A DNA stretch of 64,000 nucleotides from Urechis unicinctus (Eukaryota > Annelida > Polychaeta > Xenopneusta > Urechidae), in NCBI GenBank assembly GCA_034190875.2, contig CM067349.1, positions 12,672,095 to 12,736,094 of the forward strand, read 5' to 3'. Positions 1-13,189 of this stretch are shown in pieces; position 1 is the first letter of the stretch, and each line of letters begins with the position of its first letter. Position numbers and translations under genes: made by a program. The notes under the pieces are model-generated. The model did not search any database. It was not told the origin of the DNA and saw only the letters and a list, made by a program, of their open reading frames with translations.

Positions 1-5
1 TTCAG

Positions 6-845
6 GTTGTGGTTAGTGGAATGATCAGGGAAGGGATCCACGGAGCCATTGTTCATATCGGCAGCCTCACGGCTATGGTTGGATCCCCATTTGCGGGGGT
101 ATATGGGGCATCGAAAGCAGCCGTACTTAGTCTCACCAAAAGCATGGCTAAGGAATTCGGACCAAAGAATGTAAGTTTGCTGTGATGAAATGTCATACCA
201 AGTGTCAGCCAATACACCCGTTTATATTCTACTGATAACGGAACTGATATAAACATAAACGGACTCAGTAAATTAACATCGTTCATTTCAGATCCGCGTC
301 AACGCTGTGTGTCCTGGTCTGGTGAAGACAGATCTGAGTCGCCCGGTGTGGGAAGATGAAGGTTTAACGGGCTGGATTCTGGCGTCCACGCCTATGAACA
401 GATTCCCAGGTGGGTTGTAATGGGAGCATATTGACATTATTTTTCTCCCACCTTGCTATGCTATGCTTGCCTTGAAAACCTAGGATGTTGTAAAATGTGG
501 ATGTCTGAACGCCCCAACGACCAGTGTGTGGATGTCTAGTCCTGTCCAGCAATGCGGTCTGAATGCACCAGCGCTGACGACCATTCGATGGATGGCTTAA
601 TTCACTAGTCCTTATTAGCAATGCGTCGATACGTGATTGAAGCTGTACTGACTAGCAATATGTGGATGTTTGAACGCATCCTCGTTGATAACCAATATGT
701 CTAAGTCTGAATGTACTAGCGTTAAAATTCGCTTCTGTGATTTGCAGAAATCAAAGATGTTGTCAATGCCGTGATGTTTCTCCTGAGTGACAAGTCGGCG
801 ATGACGAATGGAGTTGTGTTGCCTATAGACGGAGGTTTTCTATGA
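6..845 (+). CDS. Short-chain dehydrogenase/reductase, L-xylulose reductase (DCXR)-like, 3' part
   Basis: Three exons read in one frame: about 6-170, 292-409 and 748-845 (TGA at 843-845). The upstream exons lie outside the window; TTCAG at 1-5 looks like an acceptor. Exon 6-170 carries the SDR catalytic Ser in HIGS and the YGASK Tyr/Lys motif. The next exon begins IRVNAVCPG, the usual post-active-site segment, and the last ends in LPIDGGFL, the standard SDR C-terminus. Donors are GTAAGT at 171 and GTGGGT at 410; acceptors end at 291 and 747; phases agree (0, then 1). The segments IRVNAV, MNRFP and VVNAVMFLLSDKS match the L-xylulose reductase/carbonyl reductase branch more closely than other SDRs. 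That enzyme reduces L-xylulose to xylitol with NADPH in the cytosol. The exact substrate is inferred; SDR membership is secure. No break is seen in these exons. Confidence 0.88.
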
Positions 846-1838
846 TATCCGCTTAGCGTCCTGATCGAAGCAGTCTACATGGATTGACCATGCAATTTTA
901 CTCTGTCAGCTATAGCACAGTGAGATGGAAACATATCAATTGTGAAAGCAGTGAATGCCATTGGAATAATCAAGATGAATGTTGAGTTCCAATCTATAGA
1001 TGACATATACGCTAAAATGGCATGCGTTATGGCAATAAATCAGCAGCTCAACCGATCCTCGCTCATTCATTGATACCGTCGCTCTCCCACTTACGAGCTG
1101 ATTGACCCCGATCTCGCCCGCCATGTTGGTTGTAATAACGTATTTTTATCACAAGATAATGCATTCCTTGCCTGTACCACACACACAAATGTGGAATGAG
1201 TGAATCAGAATCGCAGTGGTTATTTGCGCAGGTGAGAGACATCTTATCAGGACACGAGGAAGTTAGGGAACTCGCCATGTTTGTTCTCTACCACACGGCA
1301 TTATATCTAACTTTCCTATTATTTAGAGGTTGGTGCGGTGGAAAAATACCAGATAGGTCACCAAATATGAGTTTACAGCAGGTACAATATCAGCTCAGTT
1401 TCGTCCAGATTCTTCCTATGGGAGGAGCAGTATTACAAAACAACAATTTCTGACAACATTGGCCAACCTATGGTCAATACGTATATAAACAATGAACAAT
1501 GAAGTGGTCCGGGATCGTGCCAACAATAGATGCTGAGTAAAGTTCTCATCATACATCGAACTAAACTATAAATAAGTAAATTAGCTCCTGATTGCTTGTG
1601 TATTTCGCTGACTTAATGCACACTGCTAATACCTACGCTCAAGGGTGGACAACAGTTTTTATCAATTGATCAGGGTGCTGTTGTCAAAATAGTATTTGTT
1701 GATAGCAATTCTGTTCTAAAATATTGTTAAATGAATAATATTAACTAGAAGTCAGTTTTTATGTCACCCGAGTAAACGGAATAATAGTTAATCGTGTTAA
1801 TGTGATGCCCAACAATTCAACAGGTACATTCGCCCGAC
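846..1838. other. SDR 3' flank; no gene recognised
   Basis: The start of this stretch is probably the SDR 3' UTR. An 85-codon open frame at 1196-1453 has no recognisable motif, splice context or relative elsewhere in the window, and I treat it as chance. Confidence 0.5.
1034..1039 (+). promoter_or_regulatory. Possible polyadenylation signal for the SDR gene
   Basis: AATAAA lies 189 bases after the SDR stop codon and is the first such hexamer downstream. The position is reasonable for a 3' UTR, but the hexamer is common in AT-rich DNA. Confidence 0.35.
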
Positions 1839-1865
1839 TATATATATATATATATCTATATATAT

Positions 1866-1931
<66 letters not shown>

Positions 1932-2012
1932 GATAAAAGTATATATATATATATATATATATATCTAAAATATATATATATACATATATATATATATAAA
2001 TATATATATATG

Positions 2013-2043
<31 letters not shown>

Positions 2044-2159
2044 TTCTGTACATATATATGTATATATATTTATACAAATATATAAATATATATATCTATA
2101 TATATAATCTCTATATATATGTTTACATATATACACATATGTAAACACATATATAAATA

Positions 2160-2198
<39 letters not shown>

Positions 2199-2230
2199 GA
2201 TGTATCTAGACATTTATATATATAAAGATA

Positions 2231-2307
<77 letters not shown>

Positions 2308-2348
2308 CGTGTGCGTGTGTGTATGTATGTGTGTGTGTGAGAGAGAGT
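1839..2348. repeat. Compound microsatellite (TA)n with (GT)n and short (GA)n
   Basis: Long AT alternation is broken by short islands, followed from about 2285 by (GT)n with GC interruptions and a GAGAGA end. The minus-strand open frame here, rich in Tyr and Ile, is a product of the repeat and not a gene. Confidence 0.97.
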
Positions 2349-3019
2349 ATGTGTATCTGAATATATATGGATATATTACTAAATTAATTATTTTATAATT
2401 ACTTTATATAGATGAATCCGTGTCATTTGTTATCGATCGACTAGTTTCGGACATTTTATATGGAATTCCCAATCTGCATATAATGCCCATATCAAATATG
2501 ATATGCGTTCTTGACTTTGGCCGGAATCATACGTTGATTGGGTTCGTTGACGCTTCATAGCTGTTGTCAATTTCTTTCCAGCACATTTTTAGGTAGCAAG
2601 TCTAAATTAGGCTAATTACTTCTGTATTGCTTGGGTTCAGATGTTTTGAAGCAGGAACAAATACAGTGCAATTTATCTAAGTAAAGGAGTGTCAGTCTGC
2701 ACTGGTTTAGTGTTAAAAGCACAATAGATTGTTTATGCATCGAATTCCGACAAAGAGAGCTTGATGGTTTACATCGATTCTATGGAATGGTAAAAAAACA
2801 ACCAGACTTGACTGATGAACCTCGAGTTTATGTGTTTGTTACGAATACATTGTTATGCATGACGATACAATACTGTTAACTGTGCGTGTTATCAGCTGTT
2901 TATTAATGACAAGGCTGCAGAGGCAAATGGATGCTAATTGACGGTAGATGGTCGTCAGGGGCCATGTTATGTGTAAGGCAAGCTGATGGCAGTGGCCTTG
3001 CATCAAGTCGTGTTTTGAA
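2349..3019. other. Intergenic; no gene recognised
   Basis: No splice-flanked coding segment or clear repeat is seen. The right part may be the diverged left edge of dispersed repeat R. Confidence 0.4.
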
Positions 3020-5775
3020 TATGAAAATAGACAGGTCTAGCCTGGGAAACTATACCCATTATTGTTAAACAGCTAATTATTATAACATACAGTATTACCA
3101 GATCACTCACTTCAGGTGTGAAAGATGTCTTTTGACTTATTGATACTTTCCAAAACTGTCCACAATGTCCGTGCTGAAACGTCCCTCCTATTAGAAACAA
3201 TGACCTGCGACCATAACCCAACTGAACGGTTACATCTGAGTAAGCTCTCTTTGCAATTTTTTTTGTGTCTGTTGTAGGGTAATAAACACATCGTCAAGAG
3301 ACGCCCGGCAATAACCTCTACAGCGACCTCAAAGTGCAGATAGGAAAAACAAGGGGCCGTGAATTGCTACCTTGTCGATGACACATTTATGGTGAGCTAC
3401 TTTGCTCGGCGATGGTTAATATCCTAGTTACACGAGCACCTATTATGTTGATCCACATCGTAGCATATGGGATGAAAGAGATTGTCGGTTACTTATGTTA
3501 CGGAAGTTATGCCAGGTACTCATGTCAAAAACCAACCAAATCAACTTTGATATCCAATAAATCCTCACGGTTAATGGATTTATTGACCTCATGGATATAA
3601 AAAGACACGAGAGAATGCGATATAGTGGTAAGGGATCCAAAGCTGCATTACCTTGTAAGGGAATAAGAAGCTTGTCATGACATTGTTTACGTTGCAATTC
3701 GTTCGACAAGTTAACAATCTATTACACTACATGTTTTGCTTTTCAATCAGTCAATACGCTAGGATATAGACGAAGGCATCTTGAACGACAGAATGCCTCC
3801 TTGTTGCCTGCAGATCAGTGCGATGACAAAAGGAAAGGGTCAGAGATATCCAACTATTGTGACAAGACATGCAATTTCAGCTATGGGAGTCATCTTCATC
3901 CCCTCACTATACCACCAGATAAGAGTCCGCAAGCGGCAGATTTATAGATTGATATACATCAACTTAATGAAGCTTACCATCGACTACAACGGGAGTTATA
4001 TGCATCATACATATCAACCTTGACTGAAATATGCCAGTTCTTACCGCAAATACTAGGCAGTTATGCAATACACAATGTTTTATGAATTCTTACGAAACAA
4101 AGTACAGGAATTTCCCCTCTGAGGGTTCTTTGTGCTAAATACATAATTTGTTTAAAAAGTAGTTTCAAAGCATAGTACTTAGATAATAGTACACAGCACC
4201 AAAAATGAAATCAATGAAGCAGCTCTTGCTTAGGAATTGTGAAGGCATTTGATACTCGAACTGGTTGGTAACGAGGGGCATGCCTTTTCCGATAAATCGG
4301 TCAAGGCTGGTTGCAATTCCACTCCCAGTGCTTTACCATACAAAACGTCACGTAAGATTAGGTAATCTCAGGTATAGCCTACAGTCACCAGAGTGCGACC
4401 ACTGATGCCGTAATTTTATATTCTGTAGGCGCTTTGAGTTCAGTTCATTAAGTAGGAAACCGCCAGTTAATCAGCCAAAGCAATACAAATATGACAACTG
4501 CTGTCGGGTATCATGCTGCAGAAGGCTGGAGAGAGCTTCGGATCGGGGTCTTCCTATTTTCTTACTGTCACATTAACACGTCGTTACGTCTTTGTTCTGA
4601 TCGTACAGGGGCGTCAAAGGTATGAAGCGAATCACTTGTGCCACAATTGCACTGCAGATAAAGTCAATAAACTTACGCCGTTCATATAGTAAATGCAAGC
4701 AAGCAGTTACTTCTATGGAAAAAGTTTTATTTCAGTTATGGACTGTTAATATGATGTTGCCTCTATCATGATGTGCGTTGGAAATGTGTTATTGTCATTT
4801 TAATGTTTATTGTGTTTACTTCAATGTGTTCCATTTTTATGGAGCGTCTCACGATCCATGTTGTGTCATAAAGTTATGTAATGGAGAATGTAGACTTACA
4901 TGTTTACTGCCGACCTCAGTGTAAGATGGCCATTGTGCCAGTTTGCATAGCAAGTATGTTATACAATAAGCATCAATGAACCTGCTGTTTAAAGTGCCTC
5001 ATTTATCCACCTATTCAAAACGCTCCCACCAAATACAGTCAAGCGCATATTACGACCAGAATGGCAGGGACAATATATTCTCAGCATCACTTGTAATGCG
5101 TAGTCTATTGACCAGTCACACAGGATGATTGCCGCGGCTCGTCTTCTTGTAAACATATAATTCTATTTGTGATGAAGGAAGCTATATTTGGAACAACTAG
5201 AGAGAATCCCTGACGTCATGCAGCGACCGTTGACCAACATCGACCAGCTGCTAGAGTGTAGGTGCGTCTCAGCCTAATTGACCTACTCACATTCAAGCAC
5301 ACGCCTATGTTGAATCCGTCATACTTATCTTGTATATAACGGGCATAAAATAACCCAACATTCATCTTCACTATGTTGATAGATGAATACAAATTGGTCG
5401 CAATGGCCTTTAGTCCATCTCCACATCACTGAGGGAAAAAACTAACAATAATAGTAACAGTGAAATACGGCTTTTGATAGCCACATCCATCGCTGGGTGA
5501 AAAAAGTGCCTTTATGTCCTGAGTTTCTCCTTCAGCGACCAGCATTGATTGTGCGTCACAGTCACTTGCGTCCAATCACAAAAGCTACTACACAATCATT
5601 ATTACTCACATAATGGCCAGTGGCATCGTGTAATTGCATCGGCAGGGGATTGCCTTTGTGTTCAGCAGATTGCATTACATAGCCGTGAATGTCTATGTGT
5701 AAAGCAGCTCATGTAGTAGGTTCCATGGCGTTATACGACCGTTGTGGGAACGGTTTTTCTGCAAATAAGGCTAAA
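3020..5775 (+). repeat. Dispersed repeat R, copy A (longest uninterrupted copy)
   Basis: The sequence aligns by eye, with many small indels, to four other stretches. Landmarks are: CTAATTATTATAACATACAG near 3070; ACCCAACTGAACGG near 3216; GTCAAGAGAC near 3293; GGATGAAAGAG near 3470; GGTTAATGGATTTATTGACC near 3570; TTGTCATGACATTGTTT near 3672; CTATTTTCTTACTGTCACAT near 4555; TATTCTCAGCATCACTTGTA near 5077; and GATTGCCTTTGTGTTCAGCA near 5648. The same landmarks recur in the same order in copy D (13.2-17.4 kb). No coding potential, LTR or terminal inverted repeat was found, so the class is unknown. The high divergence suggests an old family. Confidence 0.65.
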
Positions 5776-6350
5776 TGTTGTCCATAGAGTGAGGACTAAA
5801 ATGACACATACTGTGCGACTGGTGTAGGCATGCATTGTGGGGTGTTAACACAAGCATGTGCCACCTTCATTAATCTTAATTTAGTTCATCGCCAAACCAG
5901 CATCATGTCGCCAGTGCGCCTTTAAGGATGTCACAGACCCGAAAGGTTGAAACAAAATTGACGAATTTGGTAAAATTGTACCTACAAGCTACAAGCCGAA
6001 TTCTTAATGGCCACCCACATGAATAGTTCGTTCTTTGTGTGCCTAACCAAAGTCACAGCCTGAAGTAGAATTCCTCACCGTAACCAACTGGATCACCATT
6101 CTAAGCAAAATATTTCCAATGAACCCAACCATAACAGACCTAATCAGCAGTCGGGCGATGATCATATGCCCCGTTCCCACAACCATAACGTGGCCCGATT
6201 GGTAGATTTCATGTTACTCACTAATGGCTAAGTCGCATAAGACCTACAGGTGCTTACAGGCCTAGAACGGCCTTGAGTGCCATGTGGAGATGTGGCTCAT
6301 TGGAAGCCCGTTAGAAATACTCCTTTTGGCCACTTTTGGCAATCCCTTTG
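5776..6350. repeat. Possible 3' continuation of repeat R
   Basis: Words near 6240-6320 (CCTACAGGTG, CCTTGAG, CCCGTTAGAAAT) resemble the degenerate tandem units at 11.75-11.99 kb. That block follows the R-like piece at 10.8 kb in the same relative order. Similarity is weak. Confidence 0.3.
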
Positions 6351-6530
6351 TGAAACAATAGAAATATATGCTGACTCAAGCATTATGCTTTCATCTTTAC
6401 ACACTACATAATTTATTACTTAAAATCTAAGCAAACGCGAGTTGAACGACAGAGGATGATTGCTGCTAATTGTTGTCATAATATACGTGTGGCAGGCATT
6501 TTTGATTATATATAAATATGTATATAATGT

Positions 6531-6677
<147 letters not shown>

Positions 6678-6959
6678 ATGTTGTCTTTGTTTGGACATTT
6701 AGTGTACAGTCACTCTCAGCTGCGTTAAAATATGAACTACCACAAATTCTGTCCATTGAAATAGGGCATGCAGGTAATATAGGCTATTAAAATAGCCTGT
6801 AGAACAACATCGGTTCATTGGAATGTGATATACACAGACCATAAGACCATCTAAATATTGTGTGCGGCTACTCCAGGACATAGATTGAAATGTTAATAGC
6901 ACCACCTCCAGTCCAGTGGAATATTGAATACAGCTACTTCAGCCAAACGAAATATGGAC

Positions 6960-7350
6960 TAGCCAGTTTTGTAAATGGCTTTGTTTTACGGGTCACGTTA
7001 TTGAATAGACAGGCCATGGTGGGCTTGCGCTGCTTAACTGTTATAAGCTTATAAACCTCTCGTCAAGAGACCGACGGCAATAACCTCCACAGTGGCTTCC
7101 AAGTGCCCACAGGAATAACAAGTCACTGTTAAAGACTAGCTGGTCGCTTCCTGTCTGACACATTTATCGTAAGCTATTTGAATATGCGTTGATTAATATC
7201 CCTAGCAATCATGAGCACCCTTTTCACATCGCAGCGACGGATGAAAGAGCTTACCGGTCACTGATGAAAAACCAACCGTAACAACATGGATAAAAAATTC
7301 ATCCTGTTCGTTATTGCATTAATTGACCTCACAAATAGAATCAATGGTTT
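6960..7350 (+). repeat. Dispersed repeat R, copy B (partial)
   Basis: It starts near AGCCAGTTTTGTAAATGGC, then shares CTCGTCAAGAGAC, CGGCAATAACCTCCACAG, GATTAATATCCCTAG and GGATGAAAGAGC with copies A, C and D, ending near ATTAATTGACCTCAC. It covers the first part of the element only. Confidence 0.7.
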
Positions 7351-7899
7351 ACAATATAACCATCGGCGATCTGCCGATGTGACAGGACAAAAGACTACGT
7401 CTTACAATTAATGCCGAGTTTAAATTGTCCCTGTCATATGGGTCGTATTACGCGCGTGGCTGTTGTCTGTTAGTGCGTTTTGTATCAGCGGATACATTAT
7501 TCACTATAAACAGCAGGTTCATTTATGCTTCCTGTAACAAATACTTACTATGCAACCTGGCGCAATAGCCATCGCACAATGAGGTCAGCAGTAAACATGT
7601 AAGCTTACATACGCCATCACTTACCAATATGTCGCAAAATGGGCCCAGCGACGCTCTGTAAAAATGGAACTCATTGAAGTAAACACAAGAAACATAAAAA
7701 AGATGCAACGCACATCAAGATAGAGGCAGCATTATGCTATCGGGCCATAATGAATTTTCACATAAGTAGCTGTTTTCAGGGACCCAATCTCTCCGGCGTA
7801 TACTTTATGAACGGCTAAAGTTATGTACTTTACATACGTCGCGATTATGGCAGAAGCGGTCCGACTCTTCTCTTTGAGCCGTTTGTACAGTCAGAACAT
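7351..7899. other. Between repeat copies; no gene recognised
   Basis: No splice-flanked coding segment or clear repeat unit is seen. Short open frames here have no recognisable motif. Confidence 0.4.
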
Positions 7900-8620
7900 A
7901 GACTGAACTTTAATGTGACAGTGCAAAATGACTCGACTGGAAGCTTTTTACAACCAAGTACTATGTTTTGACACTACTTATTGAACAAATTATTCCCTTA
8001 AACGTTAATGCACCTGTTGATCCCTTACCCTCTATATCACATTCTGTCTTGTCTTTTTTTATCCATGAGGTCAACAAATCCATTAACCGTCAGGATTTAT
8101 TAGATATCAAAGTGGAATTGATTTGTTTTTGACATGAGTACCCGGTAAAACTTGCTTCATATAAATTCATCATTGACCGGCAAGCTCTTTCAGCCGTTTC
8201 GCTGCTTTGTGGATCTACACAAGGGGTGCACATGACAGCTAGGGATATTAACCAACATCAAACAAAGTAGCTCACAATAAATCTGTCAGTGGGGAGAAGA
8301 GCAGCGATAAGATAAGCATTAACAGTGCCTTGTTATTCCTACCGGTACCTTGGGGTCGCTGTTGAGGTTATTGGCAGTTGTGTTTTGACGAGGAGTTTAT
8401 CACCCTATAACAGTTACGCTGCACAAGCCCATTCAAGGACGTGATCCGTAGAACAAAGCCAGTTACAAAACGGGCTTGCTTAGATGTGGCTATTCAGTTG
8501 GGTTATTGCCGCAGGCTATTCTAGTTTATAGGAAATACGTTTCAATACGTTGGACTGACCGGCTGTTGGTCATTACTGTTGCTGGAATATTGAGGTTACA
8601 TTCGCATATTTGTACATGGT
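7900..8620 (-). repeat. Dispersed repeat R, copy C (inverted)
   Basis: The reverse complement carries AACCCAACTGAATAGCC, AGCAAGCCCGTTTTGTAACT, GGTTAATATCCCTAGC, GGTTAATGGATTTGTTGACC and near its end CACTGTCACATTAAAG, in the same order as copies A and D. It is the only copy on the minus strand and sits about 550 bp from copy B in opposite orientation. Confidence 0.7.
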
Positions 8621-9469
8621 GGCAACATTTACTTGATAAAAACCCGTTCATGGGATAGAAAATACGTTGCAATATTTCTATCGTTCATTCCATCTTAAGC
8701 AATGTGTTCAGTCTATCTGGCCGAGGTGTTTTGTTTAAAACGTTTAACAATCAAAGGACCTCTTATTGCGACCAATTGTTTATCATCACCACTATATGAT
8801 AGCTCAACAATGTATGGGAGACTTGTTACCTCTTCTTTGATTACTGCTGCACAATACCAGCGTCAATAACAGGACCGTTAATTGGTTGGGCTGCTCTACA
8901 TGGTTGGCTAGGTTGTTTCTCAAAATTTTGTGTTGGCTGTTCCTGTAATTGCTGTACATTTACTATTCTGTACATACACTACAATCACATCATCAGTCTT
9001 GTGGCTTACACATTTCTGAGTCAGATATTTGCTGCTGATATCAGTTGCATATTTAGCTTACTCTGTATGTTTATGAAACTGCGATGTCTAAATGGTATAG
9101 TTTTCTTGGTAGCATCAACAACTCTAAGTAAACCTTGATGTTTGTTAAAATGTTGATATTTGCTCATGATTTGTTATGCTATGTTCAGTCTCTGCATCTT
9201 ATCGTGCGGTCACTGGGGCCTGTCTGCTAGACAGTATGTGTTTCCTATGACATAACGTACTTACTTCAGCTGCTACATATACATATTGCCAAAGAGTCTC
9301 TATTGCATCAGTTTCTAAGACGGTTGAACAATGTGGGCCTGTCAGTTGATATCAGCAAGCGACTTACAACTTGAGGCAACAGTTCACTGGGTTTAATATA
9401 ACATTGGTTAGATGTATTTTGTGACTGGTCTAGCCGTCCAAGGTTTCCATTCCGGACATCACATGGTGC
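8621..9469. other. Intergenic; no gene recognised
   Basis: AT-rich sequence with no recognisable coding segment or repeat unit. Confidence 0.4.
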
Positions 9470-9685
9470 AAGATCACTGTCATCACCTATCGTGACACAT
9501 TGCATGGTTTCTGCCATCACCTGCTGATACACATTGCTTGGCCACCGCCATCACCTAATGTTGTACATTATAAGGCCCCGATCATCAACTACCGTTATCC
9601 ATTGCATGGCCGCTGCCATCACCTAGCGTTAGACATGGGGTCTCTGCCATCATCTCGGTATGCACATTGCATGGTGTGATATCAT
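9470..9685. repeat. Degenerate minisatellite, period about 38-40 bp
   Basis: About five to six diverged units share the pattern GCCATCACCT, a short variable stretch, then CACATTGCATGG. Examples are near 9481, 9515, 9548, 9616 and 9648. Units differ in length and many bases, so the array is old. Confidence 0.6.
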
Positions 9686-10089
9686 AATGTTCAAGATGAG
9701 TGTCTGCTTTGGCCTAGAATTGATACATCATACAAATACAAAAGGTATTACGTATGGTTTTGTTGTCGAAGTAGCTGCGAGTTCGTTGATTAAAATGTGT
9801 TCTGAAAATATTACCAAGTTTCCGCTTATAAAATGTTGTCTTGTAGTCATGTGCGTCCGAGTAAAACCTCATGATAGAAATTTATTATTCCACTAATTAT
9901 TTTATTTCTTTTATTTCACATCCAAAAAAACCCATTCAAGCGAACTCACATTAATATTTGCTTTAGCATCAACATCATATATATACTTAGTTAATGGACA
10001 GTTAAACAAAATACCAATACAATTTGATACTATATCATCTCATACCAATGCATTCAATGTTTCTTATACAAGATATCAATACAAACTGC
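9686..10089. other. AT-rich spacer; no gene recognised
   Basis: Nothing beyond simple AT-rich sequence is seen between the minisatellite and the BEL/Pao fossil. Confidence 0.4.
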
Positions 10090-10740
10090 CTTCAAGCATA
10101 AGAAGTTTAGAGATGGGTCTAGTAAGCACAGTGCATTTAGTTTTACCCCCACCGATCGCACAAGCTCATCGTCACCCTGAACCACCTCAATAACTCTCCC
10201 CATTGGCCACAGGTTTCGTGCAACGTGTTCAAAGTCACCAACCGATACATTTGTGTCACTTTTGAAGCACGGGCAAGTATTCTTTCAACCACCTCTTCCA
10301 CAAAATATCAGACAAATATTGGACTTGCCTCCAACGCCTCCGATACAAATCCTTTAGATCAGATAGATAAGTAGGAAAACAAGGATAAGCCTTCACCATG
10401 AGAAAGTGACTGACCTTCAGCACATTAAGGTCATTGGAATTGACATTTGCGGGTGTAATGGGACGATTGTTAAGAATGTTCTCACATTCGCACATTAAGG
10501 TATTTAGCGTCTAATCTGTCAATCGTTGTTACCATAGGAGAGCAGAAATATCCAAGTAATTTCCTTCTGAAGCAACATGTCTGCAGTTTTACTCATCAAT
10601 TGCGAGCAAAGACGCCCATTTAACTGCCGACAAAATGAGGCATTGCTTGATAGCATCTCGAACATCTTTGCTCCTCACCCAGAGCCTTTCTCGCAAAAAT
10701 GACAAGGTGTACTCAAACCCCATGCGACACTTGTTATGGG
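10090..10740 (-). mobile_element. BEL/Pao LTR retrotransposon fossil: integrase and DUF5641 region of pol
   Basis: On the minus strand, segments match the BEL/Pao pol 3' end in order. RERLWVRSK (about 10.69 kb) fits the start of the integrase zinc-binding region. CECENILNNRPITP with NDLNVL and the run RRRWRQVQYLSDILWKRW (10256-10495) are the signature of integrase end plus DUF5641. WPMGRVIEV then LCLL (10.13-10.21 kb) is the DUF5641 barrel. No LTR was found on either side. It is a broken internal fragment with a few breaks, moderately old. Confidence 0.85.
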
Positions 10741-10789
10741 CATCCCTTGCTAATGATTCCCCAACAATAGCGCTTACCTAACGGAAACT

Positions 10790-10955
10790 TCCCGACAAGT
10801 GACAGCTGGTAATTGTATCAACATTGGACAACCTTTGCGTTCAGTAGACAGCAGTTCATAGCCTAGAATGTCCATGTGTTTACAGCTCATGTTTGAAGGT
10901 TAACAGGTTTGCGACCGTTGTGTGAACGGTTTCTCTGAAAATTCTGCCTCTCCAG
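10790..10955 (+). repeat. Dispersed repeat R, piece E
   Basis: It shares with copies A and D the succession GCGTTCAGTAGACAGCAG, CATAGCC, ATGTCCATGTGTTTACAGCTC and then, with copy A, CGACCGTTGTGTGAACGGTT (copy A near 5738). It covers only the last ~170 bp of the part defined in copy A. A further weak match lies near 12990-13060. Confidence 0.55.
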
Positions 10956-11094
10956 CGACTAATTAGCCGCACTAGAGTTTGAGTATGCAAGGGTGCAGAG
11001 ACAAGCTCCTATTGCCCAAAAATCCAAAGCCACGTTCGTTTGGAATTCTCGGAATTTGTTCGACTCTTTTATGTTGGCGAAGCTTGTTACTTAT

Positions 11095-11745
11095 TCGATA
11101 AGATGGCTGTAATAGAGTGCTGTGAAGTAGGAGCAGACTGCCAGGTAGCCGGGGCCTGTCAGGTAACAATGGGACATCAAGTAGAAGAGGTTGTCAAGTT
11201 ACAAAAAACTGTTAAGTAACATGTGGCTGTTAAATAGCTGGGGCGGACGAATAAAAGAGAACTGATAATTAAGTTAAGCCCTTTAAATAGTGCATAGAGT
11301 TAGGTACAGATCATCAGGGCCAAAGCATCGCTGGTAATTCTACTGGTATCTCATAATAGTAATCCATCATTTACGACGGGGAGTCATGTTTACCCCAGGA
11401 GCCATTACAAGACCACATCCAATGCATTCCACTACAAAGGATATTCTATGCAATACCATTGCGGCTTCGCTGTTTCACAATATCGATTTATTTTGTTGGT
11501 GTAAGACAATAAACGATTCATGAGAATTCCATACACTGTCAGTTTGGATCGCGAACAGCAGGTACTAACCTTGTATCGTCGAATTATTGCATTGGTCGAT
11601 GACCAAAAGCTAAATGCTGACCAAAGGTGAATGTCAGGTAACAAAGGACTGTCTAGTTACAGAAGTTGTAAGGTAACGGGGGGCCGTGAATTAAGAGAGG
11701 GCTATCAGGCAACAAAGGGTTGTCAGGTAATGCCAATGTCACATG
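11095..11745. repeat. Two clusters of a degenerate ~18-bp tandem motif
   Basis: Clusters at about 11095-11245 and 11630-11745 repeat a pattern like CTGTCAGGTAACAANGGG with many substitutions. The ~390 bases between the clusters show no gene. Confidence 0.5.
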
Positions 11746-11748
11746 AGC

Positions 11749-11990
11749 CCTACAGGTGTTATTGGGCCCAGTACTTGGCTGTGGCCGGTAGGAAGCCAGT
11801 AAGAAATCATTCCCTTGTACGAAGTAGTGGTTGCATGCCTTGAGGGCCGTATTGGGCTGTGTCCCGTAGAAAGTCAATAAGGAATCGTCCCCCGTAAGAA
11901 GTTTTGGTCACTTGCCTTGAGGACCGCACGGGGCTGTATCACATGAGAGGCCAGTAAGAAATCATCCCCTATTCAAAGTTGTGGTCATAT
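11749..11990. repeat. Degenerate tandem repeat, about 77-90 bp, three units
   Basis: Three successive units each contain a CCTTGAGG or related start, GGGCTGT, AGTAAGAAATCATNCCC and AAGTNGTGGT. Units start near 11749, 11839 and 11915. A fourth, weaker unit may follow to about 12170. Confidence 0.5.
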
Positions 11991-11999
11991 GGTTCACAG

Positions 12000-13189
12000 G
12001 TGGTCCATAGGCGTTCTACGGTTTCTTCATGGGGATCTGGCTACGGGGTGGGAATAGCAAATACGTGCACTATACGGGCCCGTCAAGAACCAGTAAGAAA
12101 AGCGTGCGGGCCACGCACGGGTCCCGCACAACTGTATACATGCCTTCTACAGACTACCAATAGTTGCCCATGTGGGTAGTGCATGTTCAACTTTTGGCCA
12201 TGGGATTTTAGGCGCCTTAATATGCCAAAAGTCCTGACCAAATCATACTGTCCCAGCCCTGGCTAGCATGACTCGGTCCCCATCTCAACGATCTAATGGC
12301 GCAAAACGACAATGTTATCTACGATGCTGAGGAAAAGCCCATTGCATCCTGTTTACAAGGCAACTCACATCTGTTTTTGATGGCTTCACAAATATCTCAA
12401 TATGCATATAAAGGATATATAACTGATATTAACGATAAAGCTGGACGTTATTCATGTAATACGATGACGGTTTTAAACTCTTAAGACATTGAACATCAGC
12501 TTTTAAATGTTGCTAGCACTAAGCGTACCATCTCTGGGGAAATCAAATGTTATCCCGCTGGTGTATCGACATAACTGTTCAATGAGCTATGTTCCACCTA
12601 GCAGCAACTATGCTGTGGTTTGTGGTAATCGCTACAGTATTTTACCCTCATCGTGTTCTCAGCTAGATCAAATAACGCCATAACAGCACGTTAACAGATA
12701 AAGAACATATGTCACACTATAACCGCTTCAAAATGGTTATTGTCCTGACATTGAATTGCAATCAATACTACTGATACTAAGAGAAGCTTGTAGCAGTCTC
12801 ACAGCATCAAAAACCTGGCAATACCAAACGACTGCATTGCTAACGGTGAGAATCTGTAACAAAAATAACCTCCATTTTGCCTTTCTCGGAGGCGATGCAT
12901 TCATTGCACGTCAGCGTCATTTTTTGCTATCACAGGAGATAAAACGTGGCTGGAACAAAGACTCGTACAACGACTCATTGTTAGCCTCCCTGCAAGTGAC
13001 AGCAGGTAATTACATTGTCGCTAAAAACCTCAGTTTTGCACAGAGATTGTTGCAGCACTGTAAACCCAGAGCACAACACGTTTTCGAATGTTTTGCCAAT
13101 GAACTGACAAGTTGTATCAAGTAATCTTGCCGACGTTTACAGAGGAAAAGGTTTGTATGATGCTACCGCTATCAGGAGAAAAAAATTTA
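12000..13189. other. Unassigned stretch with one 122-codon open frame
   Basis: The plus frame at 12756-13124 shows no motif I recognise. Part of it (12990-13060) overlaps weak similarity to repeat R, so it is more likely repeat-derived than a gene. Nothing else is seen. Confidence 0.4.

Noticed and set aside
1759-2148. Long Tyr/Ile-rich frames over the (TA)n tracts here and at 6460-6756, 21613-21891, 33461-33761 and 42273-42560
   Set aside because: They are translations of simple repeats with no start, splice or domain evidence.
5737-5760. Hairpin ACCGTTGTGGGAACGGTT as a Helitron 3' end for repeat R
   Set aside because: No CTRR end follows, no TC start was found, and the hairpin is not kept in copy D.
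12756-13124. 122-codon plus-strand frame as a gene
   Set aside because: No recognisable domain, and part overlaps weak similarity to repeat R.
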